DNA from: HKST-UBA85 sp035654775
GTDB taxonomy: Bacteria; Bacteroidota; Bacteroidia; Flavobacteriales; Flavobacteriaceae
Direction: 5' to 3'
NCBI GenBank assembly: GCA_035654775.1
Contig: DASRWB010000032.1
Location: 1 to 64,000, forward strand
Length of the DNA stretch: 64,000 nucleotides
This document shows positions 1 to 6,418 of this stretch, piece after piece. Made by a program: the position numbers and the translations under genes. Position 1 is the stretch's first letter. Each line of letters starts with the position of its first letter. The notes under the pieces were generated by a model. It saw only the letters and a program-made list of their open reading frames with translations. It was not told the DNA's origin and searched no databases.

Positions 1-1106
1 AGCCTATCCTGATGTTGCGGCGCCAGGATATGCAAGTTGTCTATAGCGCCCAATTCTGAGAATACATAGGACACCAGTTCGTGTTCCCGTTGCAGCATTT
101 GGCTTACTCCCATTTGCTCTTTCAGTTTGATGGCGAGTGCGGTTTTTATGGTTTGGAGGAATGCCGGTGTACCGCCATCTTCCCGTTCTTCTATATTGTC
201 GATATACTTGTGTTCGCCCCAGGGATTGGTCCAGCTCACGGTACCGCCACCGGGACAATCGGGAATCATGTTTTTGTAGAGCTTCTTGTTGAAAAGCAAT
301 ACGCCACAGGAACCGGGACCGCCTAAAAACTTATGCGGGGAAAAGAAAATGGCATCCAGGTAGGCTTCTTCATCTGCCGGATGCATATCGATATCCACGT
401 AAGGCGCGGCACAGGCAAAATCGACAAAACACACGCCGCCATGGGCATGCATGAGTTTAGCCACCTCATGGTACGGAGTTTGAATACCGGTAACATTAGA
501 GCCTCCGGTAATAGACGCTATTTTTAGGGTATGTTCACGATAGGTTTCAAGCAGGGTTTTTAAATTCTCCAAACTGAAGAGTCCTTCCGGTCCGGGAGGA
601 ATCACTTCCACTTTGGCCATGGTTTCCAGCCAGGAAGTTTGATTGGAATGATGCTCCATGTGGGTGACAAAAACCACGGGGCGCATTTCGTCGGGCACCT
701 GCGTAAACTGTTGGAGGTTTTCGGGGATTTTAAGTCCTAATATACGCTGAAACTTATTGACCACACCGGTCATTCCGTTTCCGGAAATAAGCAAGACATC
801 GTCGTCGTTGCTGTTGACGTGCTTTTTAATGATGTGCTTGGCCTGATGGTAGGCCGTAGTCATGGCGGTACCGGATTCGGTAGTTTCGGTATGGGTATTG
901 GCCACGAAGGGCCCAAAATCGTTGAGTATTTTTTCTTCAATAGGCCGGTATAGTCTTCCCGAGGCTGTCCAGTCGGTATAAATCATTTTTTGGGAACCGT
1001 AGGGTGTTTCAAATACCTGGTCGATGCCCACAATATGCTTTCGGAACGCGTTAAAGTGCTGTTCCAGCGCAGTGGGAATGGGAGTTGCTTTATCGGTAGA
1101 AATCAT
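1..1106 (-). CDS. Class V aminotransferase-fold PLP enzyme (3' end beyond window)
   Basis: The reverse frame is open from ATG at 1106 to the window edge, giving 368 visible codons; the C-terminus lies outside. The protein resembles the aminotransferase class V family (cysteine desulfurase / selenocysteine lyase type). The N-terminal part carries YTDWTASGR and the THTETTESG stretch that lies over the active site in this family. The SPHKFLGGPG motif holds the probable PLP-binding lysine (K259). A metHMEHHSN-like segment and DFACAAPY, with the aspartate expected to contact the PLP pyridine ring, are also present. The reaction cannot be settled from this: desulfurase, lyase and transaminase members share these motifs, and no SufU/SufE partner is visible. 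It is followed on the same strand (upstream) by glmM with a 25-base gap. Family assignment is sure, substrate unknown. Confidence 0.85.
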   Translation of the reverse strand, partial: MISTDKATPIPTALEQHFNAFRKHIVGIDQVFETPYGSQKMIYTDWTASGRLYRPIEEKILNDFGPFVANTHTETTESGTAMTTAYHQAKHIIKKHVNSNDDDVLLISGNGMTGVVNKFQRILGLKIPENLQQFTQVPDEMRPVVFVTHMEHHSNQTSWLETMAKVEVIPPGPEGLFSLENLKTLLETYREHTLKIASITGGSNVTGIQTPYHEVAKLMHAHGGVCFVDFACAAPYVDIDMHPADEEAYLDAIFFSPHKFLGGPGSCGVLLFNKKLYKNMIPDCPGGGTVSWTNPWGEHKYIDNIEEREDGGTPAFLQTIKTALAIKLKEQMGVSQMLQREHELVSYVFSELGAIDNLHILAPQHQDR

Positions 1107-1131
1107 ATAGCCTGTTTATAAGGTAAAGGTA

Positions 1132-2520
1132 CTAAATATTTGCAAGGGCTTTTATTTCGCTTATGATTTTATCGGCCAGCGCCTCTGCCTCCTGCTGTGT
1201 AGGAGCTTCGGTATAGATACGGATGATGGGCTCGGTGTTGCTTTTACGCAGGTGCACCCAACTGGTTTCAAAATCAATCTTTACACCGTCAATCGTGGAT
1301 AAGCGTTCCTTTTGATAGGCCTGTTCCATGGCTTTTAAAATAGCGTCCACATCCAAGGCTGGGGTGAGTTCTATTTTCTTTTTACTCATAAAATAGTCCG
1401 GATAGCTCGCTCTTAAGGCACTCATGGGCATTTGTTTTTCAGCCAACAAGCTCAAGAACAACGCAATCCCGACCAAGGCATCGCGACCGTAGTGCAATTC
1501 CGGATAAATAATTCCGCCATTGCCTTCACCGCCAATAACGGCGTTGTTTTTCTTCATCCATTCCACCACATGCACCTCACCTACGGCACTGGCCTGATAG
1601 GTACCGCCGTGTTTTTCGGTGATGTCGCGCAAGGCTCGTGTAGAGCTCATGTTGCTTACCGTATTCCCGGGCGTGTGACTCAGTACATAATCGGCCACGG
1701 CAACCAGCGTGTATTCCTCACCAAACATATTGCCTTTTTCGTCTATAAAAGCCAGTCGGTCTACATCCGGGTCGACTACAATACCCAAATCGGCATGTTC
1801 TTTCACTACTCTTTCAGACAAGTCTGTCAAGTGTTCTTTAAGCGGTTCGGGGTTATGCGGAAAATGGCCGGTGGGTTCGCAGTATAACTTTACTACGTGC
1901 ACACCCAAACGTTCGAGAAGCAACGGAACTGCAAGGCCTCCGGAGGAGTTTACCCCATCGACAACCACTTTAAAGTTTGCCTTTTCAATATTTTTTTTAT
2001 TGACCAAGGGCAAGGCTAAAATCTCATCGATATGCAGGTCTATATAGGCTTCGTTTTTAGTGATTCGGCCTAAAGAATCAATATTGCTAAACGTTAAAGC
2101 ATTGCTTTCAGACAGGTCAACAATACTTTTTCCTTCATCGGCATTTAAAAATTCGCCTTTACTATTAAGCAGTTTAAGCGCGTTCCACTGTTTGGGGTTA
2201 TGGCTGGCCGTAAGGATAATTCCGCCGTCGGCATGTTCCATAGGCACGGCCATTTCTACCGTGGGTGTGGTAGACAATCCCACATCTACTACATGTATTC
2301 CCATAGCCACGAGGGTTTGCATCACCAACTGTTGAATCATTTCACCCGAAATACGGGCATCGCGTCCCACGACCACGTGGTACTCATTTTTATTGCGTTG
2401 GGTTTTTATCCATGCACCGTAGGCTGCCGTAAATTTAACGACATCAATGGGTGTTAAGTTATCCGCCGCTTTACCTCCAATAGTACCGCGAATACCGGAT
2501 ATGGATTTTATTAAGGTCAT
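1132..2520 (-). CDS. glmM: Phosphoglucosamine mutase-type phosphohexomutase GlmM
   Basis: A 462-residue alpha-D-phosphohexomutase. In Bacteroidota this type is normally called GlmM, which interconverts glucosamine-6-P and glucosamine-1-P for UDP-GlcNAc synthesis in the cytoplasm. The catalytic phosphoserine loop TASHNP is at residues 104-109 (Ser106), the Mg-binding loop DPDVDR at 250-255, the sugar-binding GEGNGG loop near the middle of the C-terminal half, and the phosphate-binding RKSNTEP motif near the C-terminus. The reading frame extends 25 codons further upstream, but ATG at 2520 fits the family N-terminus (MTLIKSISGIRG) and follows a TAnnTTTG box at 2538-2545. A phosphomannomutase/phosphoglucomutase role cannot be excluded from motifs alone. 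It is divergent from the acyl-carrier-protein phosphodiesterase gene. Confidence 0.88.
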   Translation of the reverse strand: MTLIKSISGIRGTIGGKAADNLTPIDVVKFTAAYGAWIKTQRNKNEYHVVVGRDARISGEMIQQLVMQTLVAMGIHVVDVGLSTTPTVEMAVPMEHADGGIILTASHNPKQWNALKLLNSKGEFLNADEGKSIVDLSESNALTFSNIDSLGRITKNEAYIDLHIDEILALPLVNKKNIEKANFKVVVDGVNSSGGLAVPLLLERLGVHVVKLYCEPTGHFPHNPEPLKEHLTDLSERVVKEHADLGIVVDPDVDRLAFIDEKGNMFGEEYTLVAVADYVLSHTPGNTVSNMSSTRALRDITEKHGGTYQASAVGEVHVVEWMKKNNAVIGGEGNGGIIYPELHYGRDALVGIALFLSLLAEKQMPMSALRASYPDYFMSKKKIELTPALDVDAILKAMEQAYQKERLSTIDGVKIDFETSWVHLRKSNTEPIIRIYTEAPTQQEAEALADKIISEIKALANI

Positions 2521-2537
2521 CGATTCAAAATTTTTAG

Positions 2538-2545
2538 CAAATATA
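2538..2545 (-). promoter_or_regulatory. Putative -7 box for glmM
   Basis: Read on the minus strand this is TATATTTG, a full match to the Bacteroidota TAnnTTTG -7 element. It lies about 18 bases upstream of the chosen glmM ATG, which supports that start over the longer reading frame. I see no convincing -33 TTG at 17-23 bases. Confidence 0.5.
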
Positions 2546-2573
2546 CAATTCCCAAACGGGATATCTTTACAGA

Positions 2574-2581
2574 TAGATTTG
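2574..2581 (+). promoter_or_regulatory. Possible -7 box for acpH
   Basis: TAGATTTG matches TAnnTTTG, but it sits only 12 bases before the ATG at 2594, which would leave a leader of a few bases. An alternative, TATCTTTA at 2562-2569, has one mismatch. Either could drive the gene. Confidence 0.35.
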
Positions 2582-2593
2582 TAAATTACGCCC

Positions 2594-3199
2594 ATGAACT
2601 TTTTGGCCCATATTTACTTATCGGGAGACGACACCTTGGTAGCCATTGGGAACTTTATAGCCGACGGCATCAAAGGTAAAGATTATAAAACGTATCCCAA
2701 AGCGGTGCAAACCGGTATTTTGTTGCACCGAGCCATAGATACGTATACCGACGCACATCCTGTGGTTAGAAAAAGTACCAAACGGCTTCATGAAAACTAC
2801 GGGCATTATTCAGGCGTTATAGTCGATATTTTATACGATCATTTTTTGGCCAAAAACTGGGAGAAATACGCTACGGTTCCCTTGCCTGTTTTCGCTGAAC
2901 GGTTTTACGATACCCTGGAAGACAATTATGTCCTATTGCCGCATCGAATCAAACACCTGATGCCTTACATGATTGCAGACAACTGGCTGGTGAGTTATGC
3001 CTCCACCGAAGGCATAGCCAAGGTTCTGGAAGGGATGAACCGGCGCACAAAGAATGTTTCAGGTATGCACAAGGCAGTTGAAGAACTGGAACTTTTTTAT
3101 TCAGAATTTGAAACGGAATTCAGTATGTTTTTTGATGACCTTATTGCCTATTCCAAAGCAAAGCTTAACACCTTATCCGCCAAGAAAAAACACGGATAA
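2594..3199 (+). CDS. acpH: Acyl carrier protein phosphodiesterase (DUF479 family)
   Basis: A 201-residue protein of the ACP phosphodiesterase family (DUF479, AcpH), which removes the 4'-phosphopantetheine arm from holo-ACP. The N-terminus MNFLAHIYLSG, the GNFIADGIKG segment, the LLHRAIDTYTDAHP metal-binding helix and the DILYDHFLAKNW segment are hallmark stretches. Histidines and aspartates in these segments form the HD-like metal site of the family. Length matches the family, about 195-200 residues. It is divergent from glmM, 73 bases apart. The family call is firm; the physiological importance of ACP turnover in this organism is inferred. Confidence 0.88.
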   Translation: MNFLAHIYLSGDDTLVAIGNFIADGIKGKDYKTYPKAVQTGILLHRAIDTYTDAHPVVRKSTKRLHENYGHYSGVIVDILYDHFLAKNWEKYATVPLPVFAERFYDTLEDNYVLLPHRIKHLMPYMIADNWLVSYASTEGIAKVLEGMNRRTKNVSGMHKAVEELELFYSEFETEFSMFFDDLIAYSKAKLNTLSAKKKHG

Positions 3200-3258
3200 C
3201 TTGGCTTTGTTTTTCTGCATGCATTGCCAGATACCCATAAGTTTTTGTATATTGAACT

Positions 3259-3299
3259 ACGTATCGTTCAAGGTATTGTATGTTTAATCGGCGATACGT
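3259..3299. repeat. Inverted repeat in the leader of the following gene
   Basis: ACGTATCG at 3259-3266 and its exact reverse complement CGATACGT at 3292-3299 are separated by 25 bases. The pair ends 7 bases before the ATG at 3307, so a folded transcript would place the start region next to the stem. It could be an operator or an mRNA hairpin, and no regulator can be named. Confidence 0.45.
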
Positions 3300-3306
3300 C
3301 TTGTTT

Positions 3307-4023
3307 ATGAAACTAAATCACACCATAAAACTGATTTTGGGGCTGTTGCTATTTTTGGTACTTCCCAGCGGGTTGTTTTTTACCTTTATCTACTTCAAGT
3401 ACGACGAGCCCGTACCTACAGGTATTCAAGGGAAGCAAGCCGATTCATTGGCCCGGCAAATGCTGGACGCATTAAACTATCCGGCGTTTTTAAATACAAA
3501 CCACCTAGAATGGACCTACAAGTATCGCAGGCATTACAAATGGGATAGAAAAAAAGGTGTTTGTACGGTATACTGGGATGAATACAAAGTACAGCTTCAT
3601 TTTCACGACAGCACACAAAGCCAAGCCTATGTACACAACTTTAAAGTAATTGACGACAAAGCCACACAACTGATACAGAAGGCGAAAGCCCATTTCAGAA
3701 ATGATTCCTTTTGGTTGTTAGAGCCTTACCGCGTTATGGACAGTACCAATACCCGAAGCCTGGTTACCACTGAAAACAATGAACCGGCCTTGCTGGTAAA
3801 GACCAAAAACAGCGGTTTGGCTTCAAACGATACCTACTTGTGGACATTTGACCGCGACGGAAAACCTAAAAGCTGTAAAATATGGACTTCAAAGTTGCCC
3901 ATTGGCGGTATAGAAGCCAGCTGGAACAACTGGACAACCACAAACAGTGGTGCAGTATTGCCTTACGCTCACGAAGTACTCTTTACCCGTATAGAGCTGA
4001 GCCATATTGCCGGAGACTACTAA
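3307..4023 (+). CDS. Hypothetical membrane-anchored protein
   Basis: I do not recognise this family. From ATG 3307 the protein has 238 residues. An N-terminal hydrophobic helix (about residues 5-28, LILGLLLFLVLPSGLFF) suggests a signal anchor, followed by a soluble region rich in aromatic residues that probably faces the periplasm. It contains GVCTVYWDEYKVQL and a WTFDRDGKPKSCKIW segment, which look like beta strands. The reading frame opens nine codons earlier at 3280, but that start falls inside the preceding inverted repeat, so 3307 is preferred. Base composition is richer in GC than most of the window. It converges with the next gene, ending 4 bases from its stop. Confidence 0.7.
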   Translation: MKLNHTIKLILGLLLFLVLPSGLFFTFIYFKYDEPVPTGIQGKQADSLARQMLDALNYPAFLNTNHLEWTYKYRRHYKWDRKKGVCTVYWDEYKVQLHFHDSTQSQAYVHNFKVIDDKATQLIQKAKAHFRNDSFWLLEPYRVMDSTNTRSLVTTENNEPALLVKTKNSGLASNDTYLWTFDRDGKPKSCKIWTSKLPIGGIEASWNNWTTTNSGAVLPYAHEVLFTRIELSHIAGDY

Positions 4024-4027
4024 ACGC

Positions 4028-4552
4028 TTATGCTTTTTTATCGCCTACAAACTGCTGTTCTTTAAGCTTAAACAAAACATTAAACGTGGTTAAGCTGCCG
4101 TATATTCGGGTGATGTATTGCTGCAAGTCAATTTTTTCGTGTTCGTCAAGATTGCTGGAGTTGATCTTTTGTTCCATAACCCGCAAGCGGTCGCGTACCA
4201 TCACGATTTTATGAAAAAAAGTATCTATGGGAATTTCCTTGTTTTGTAATGCGGTATCTCCGGGTTCTAAAACCAGCTTGCCACCTTTCCATTTATCCGC
4301 TATATAAACCGTTTCACTGGCATCGCTCCATTTTTTTAAGATTTCAACAAGGCTGCTTTCAATATCGAAAAAACTAACCGTATCCAAATCGTCATCAGCC
4401 GCTTCAATAACGTCAAACTCACTGTCTAAATCAATGGTTTCCAGTCCTTGCTCGATAAAGGTCACCCAATAGTGTTTGGCACTTACATTGGTAATTACTC
4501 CTTTGCCATATTCCGGGTGATTAATTCTTGAGCCTATTGCTAATAATTTCAT
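4028..4552 (-). CDS. Conserved hypothetical with N-terminal UvrD-tail-like SH3/Tudor domain
   Basis: A 174-residue protein without a signal peptide, so probably cytoplasmic. Residues 4-30 (IGSRINHPEYGKGVITNV) resemble the small beta-barrel at the C-terminus of PcrA/UvrD helicases; the helicase encoded at 24080-26395 ends in a similar GNVVNHQRFGKGEVVKM stretch. The rest is acidic (EAADDDLDT) and then alpha-helical, with a KIVMVRDRLRVMEQKINSS helix that may form a coiled coil. No enzyme motif is visible. In UvrD/PcrA the equivalent domain binds RNA polymerase or other partners, so a protein-binding role is a reasonable guess only. Confidence 0.7.
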   Translation of the reverse strand: MKLLAIGSRINHPEYGKGVITNVSAKHYWVTFIEQGLETIDLDSEFDVIEAADDDLDTVSFFDIESSLVEILKKWSDASETVYIADKWKGGKLVLEPGDTALQNKEIPIDTFFHKIVMVRDRLRVMEQKINSSNLDEHEKIDLQQYITRIYGSLTTFNVLFKLKEQQFVGDKKA

Positions 4553-4608
4553 ACTTTTATCATTTAGAACACAATATTAAAAAATAAACTTTAAAAATTT
4601 AACTTCAA

Positions 4609-5043
4609 ATGAAATATACCTTATCCAATACCATTGATAAACCTTTAAAAGAGGTTATGGAAAAATTTAATGATCCGGAAGGTGTTAAGCATTGGATGGA
4701 AGGCTTAAACCGAACCGAACCCGTTTCGGGAACTCCGGGAAAAGTAGGCGCTGTTACCGATTTTTACTTCCTTCATAAAAATAAAGAAATGAAAATAACC
4801 GAAACCATTTTGGAAGAAAACCTGCCGGAACAAATAAAATTTTCATACCAAAGCCCCATGGGAAGCAATGAAGTAGAAATGCGTTTTGAAGAACTTTCAA
4901 ACAACAGTGTAAAGCAGACAAACAATACCTCTTTTGAACTTCAAGGTGCTATGAGAGTTATGGGCTTTTTTATTAAAGGCATGTTTAAAAAGCAATCCTT
5001 AAAATACATGAATGCCTTTAAGCAGTATGTCGAGCAATCGTAA
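4609..5043 (+). CDS. SRPBCC / START-like ligand-binding protein
   Basis: A 144-residue protein with the layout of the SRPBCC (polyketide cyclase/AHSA1-like) superfamily. It has an N-terminal strand-helix (MKYTLSNTIDKPLKEVMEKFNDPEGVKHW), a set of beta strands and a long C-terminal helix (FKKQSLKYMNAFKQYVEQ). These fold into a cavity for hydrophobic ligands. No catalytic residues are evident and the ligand is unknown. It stands alone between a convergent pair and the SGNH gene, with no signal peptide. Confidence 0.72.
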   Translation: MKYTLSNTIDKPLKEVMEKFNDPEGVKHWMEGLNRTEPVSGTPGKVGAVTDFYFLHKNKEMKITETILEENLPEQIKFSYQSPMGSNEVEMRFEELSNNSVKQTNNTSFELQGAMRVMGFFIKGMFKKQSLKYMNAFKQYVEQS

Positions 5044-5117
5044 AATAAACCACAGCGTAGGCCTGTTAGAACAAGCTAAAACTTTACCCTTATATAAGAC
5101 ACATTAATTTACTTAAA

Positions 5118-5747
5118 TTGAATACATTACGATTAATATTGCTGTTGGTTTTTATCCCTCTTTTCTCGTTTCAATCTTCGGGAAAAAAAGTCACCTCTTC
5201 CAGCACAGCACTTTCTGTATTGTTTGTAGGCAACAGTCTTACCTATTCCAATAATCTACCGGAGCTTGTAAAAAAAGAAGCCGCTATAAAAGGAGTCACA
5301 TTGCATTATAAAACACTGGCACTGCCAAATTATGCCCTTATTGACCACTGGAATCAAGGAACCCTTCAAAAAGAAATAAAAAGCAAGGCATATCAATGGG
5401 TAGTGGTTCAGCAAGGGCCGTCGTCGCAACCGTACGGCAGAGAAGTGCTTATGGAATACGGAACAAAAATAGACGCTTTGTGCAAGGAAAACAAGGCGCA
5501 ATTGGCTTTCTTTATGGTTTGGCCTTCATTGGCACATTATCAAACTTTTGAAGGCGTAATTACAAATTATACTGACGCCGCGACACACACCGATGCACTT
5601 TTACTTCCGGTGGGTAAATACTGGAAAGCACACTTTGACGAGACGCAAAACTTTGACTATTATGCCGAAGATGGTTTTCACCCTTCAGAAAAAGGAAGTC
5701 AGGCAGCCGCCAAAATCATAGTTAACCATCTGCTAAACCTCAACTAA
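5118..5747 (+). CDS. SGNH/GDSL-like hydrolase, exported
   Basis: A 209-residue protein starting at TTG; no ATG is suitably placed before the signal sequence (LILLLVFIPLFSFQSSG). The SGNH block I is FVGNSLTYSNN (nucleophile serine in GNS) and block V is DGFHPSEKG (catalytic Asp and His). The VVVQQGPSSQP segment corresponds to the block III region, with Gln where many family members have Asn. The fold suggests an esterase or acyl-hydrolase acting in the periplasm or at the surface; the substrate cannot be told. The next gene starts one base after its stop, so the two are probably co-transcribed. Confidence 0.78.
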   Translation: MNTLRLILLLVFIPLFSFQSSGKKVTSSSTALSVLFVGNSLTYSNNLPELVKKEAAIKGVTLHYKTLALPNYALIDHWNQGTLQKEIKSKAYQWVVVQQGPSSQPYGREVLMEYGTKIDALCKENKAQLAFFMVWPSLAHYQTFEGVITNYTDAATHTDALLLPVGKYWKAHFDETQNFDYYAEDGFHPSEKGSQAAAKIIVNHLLNLN

Positions 5748-5748
5748 A

Positions 5749-6285
5749 GTGCCTTTGCATCAAACCTATACGACCCAACGATTGTTTATAAAACCTACTG
5801 AAAAAGAGGATGCGGCGTTTATTCTGGAACTTTTTAATACGCCCAAATGGAAGCAATTCATAGGAGACAGAAACCTAAAAACCATTACAGAGGCAGAAAC
5901 CTACATCACTCAAAAAATGCTTCCACAAAGGGAACGATTGGGTTTTTCAAACTACACAGTGCTTCGAAAAAGTGACGGAATTAAAATAGGCACCTGCGGC
6001 CTTTACGACCGTGAAGGAGTACAAGGCATCGATTTAGGATTTGCCTTACTGCCTGCCTATGAAAAACAAGGCTATGCCTATGAAGCCTCAAAAAGAGTAA
6101 TGGAAGCGGCCTTTTTTGATTTTGGCTACAAAACCCTCAGCGGAATAACGGTAAAAAATAATTACGCTTCGCAAGCCTTGTTGGAGAAGTTAGGTTTTAT
6201 CAAGACAGGAACCCTAACACTTCCCAATGATAACACACCGCTTTTTCTTTATCAATTCACCTTTTCTGTTGAAGCTGAAAGTTAA
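5749..6285 (+). CDS. GNAT family N-acetyltransferase (RimJ/RimL-like)
   Basis: A 178-residue protein starting with GTG one base after the SGNH stop codon. It matches the RimJ/RimL branch of GNAT acetyltransferases. TQRLFIKPTEKEDAAFI is the N-terminal strand, IGTCGLYDREGVQGIDLGFALLP the central beta strands, and the GYAYEASKRVMEAAF segment contains the acetyl-CoA pyrophosphate loop region. NNYASQALLEKLGF is the characteristic C-terminal helix. Such enzymes acetylate amino groups of proteins or small molecules with acetyl-CoA. The acceptor is unknown and the SGNH neighbour does not clarify it. Confidence 0.85.
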   Translation: MPLHQTYTTQRLFIKPTEKEDAAFILELFNTPKWKQFIGDRNLKTITEAETYITQKMLPQRERLGFSNYTVLRKSDGIKIGTCGLYDREGVQGIDLGFALLPAYEKQGYAYEASKRVMEAAFFDFGYKTLSGITVKNNYASQALLEKLGFIKTGTLTLPNDNTPLFLYQFTFSVEAES

Positions 6286-6374
6286 AATACGTGGTATCAT
6301 CCCATACTCTGAAAATTGTTGATGAATTGTAAATTACCCACTGCGCATTACTTCCTTTTTACAGGTAAATTAAG

Positions 6375-6382
6375 TACCTTTG
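6375..6382 (+). promoter_or_regulatory. Putative -7 box for uvrA
   Basis: TACCTTTG fits TAnnTTTG. A TTG in frame with uvrA at 6380 is part of this box and therefore is not the start codon. ATG 6419 leaves a leader of about 30 bases. Confidence 0.55.
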
Positions 6383-6418
6383 CAACTTTGCCCGTTTAAA
6401 AAATCAGGCTTCTGTTTT

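Noticed and set aside
1432..2457. Several plus-strand open frames of 85-151 codons across glmM
   Set aside because: They lie opposite a complete phosphohexomutase gene and their translations show no domain, signal or start context; they are shadow frames of a GC-richer gene.
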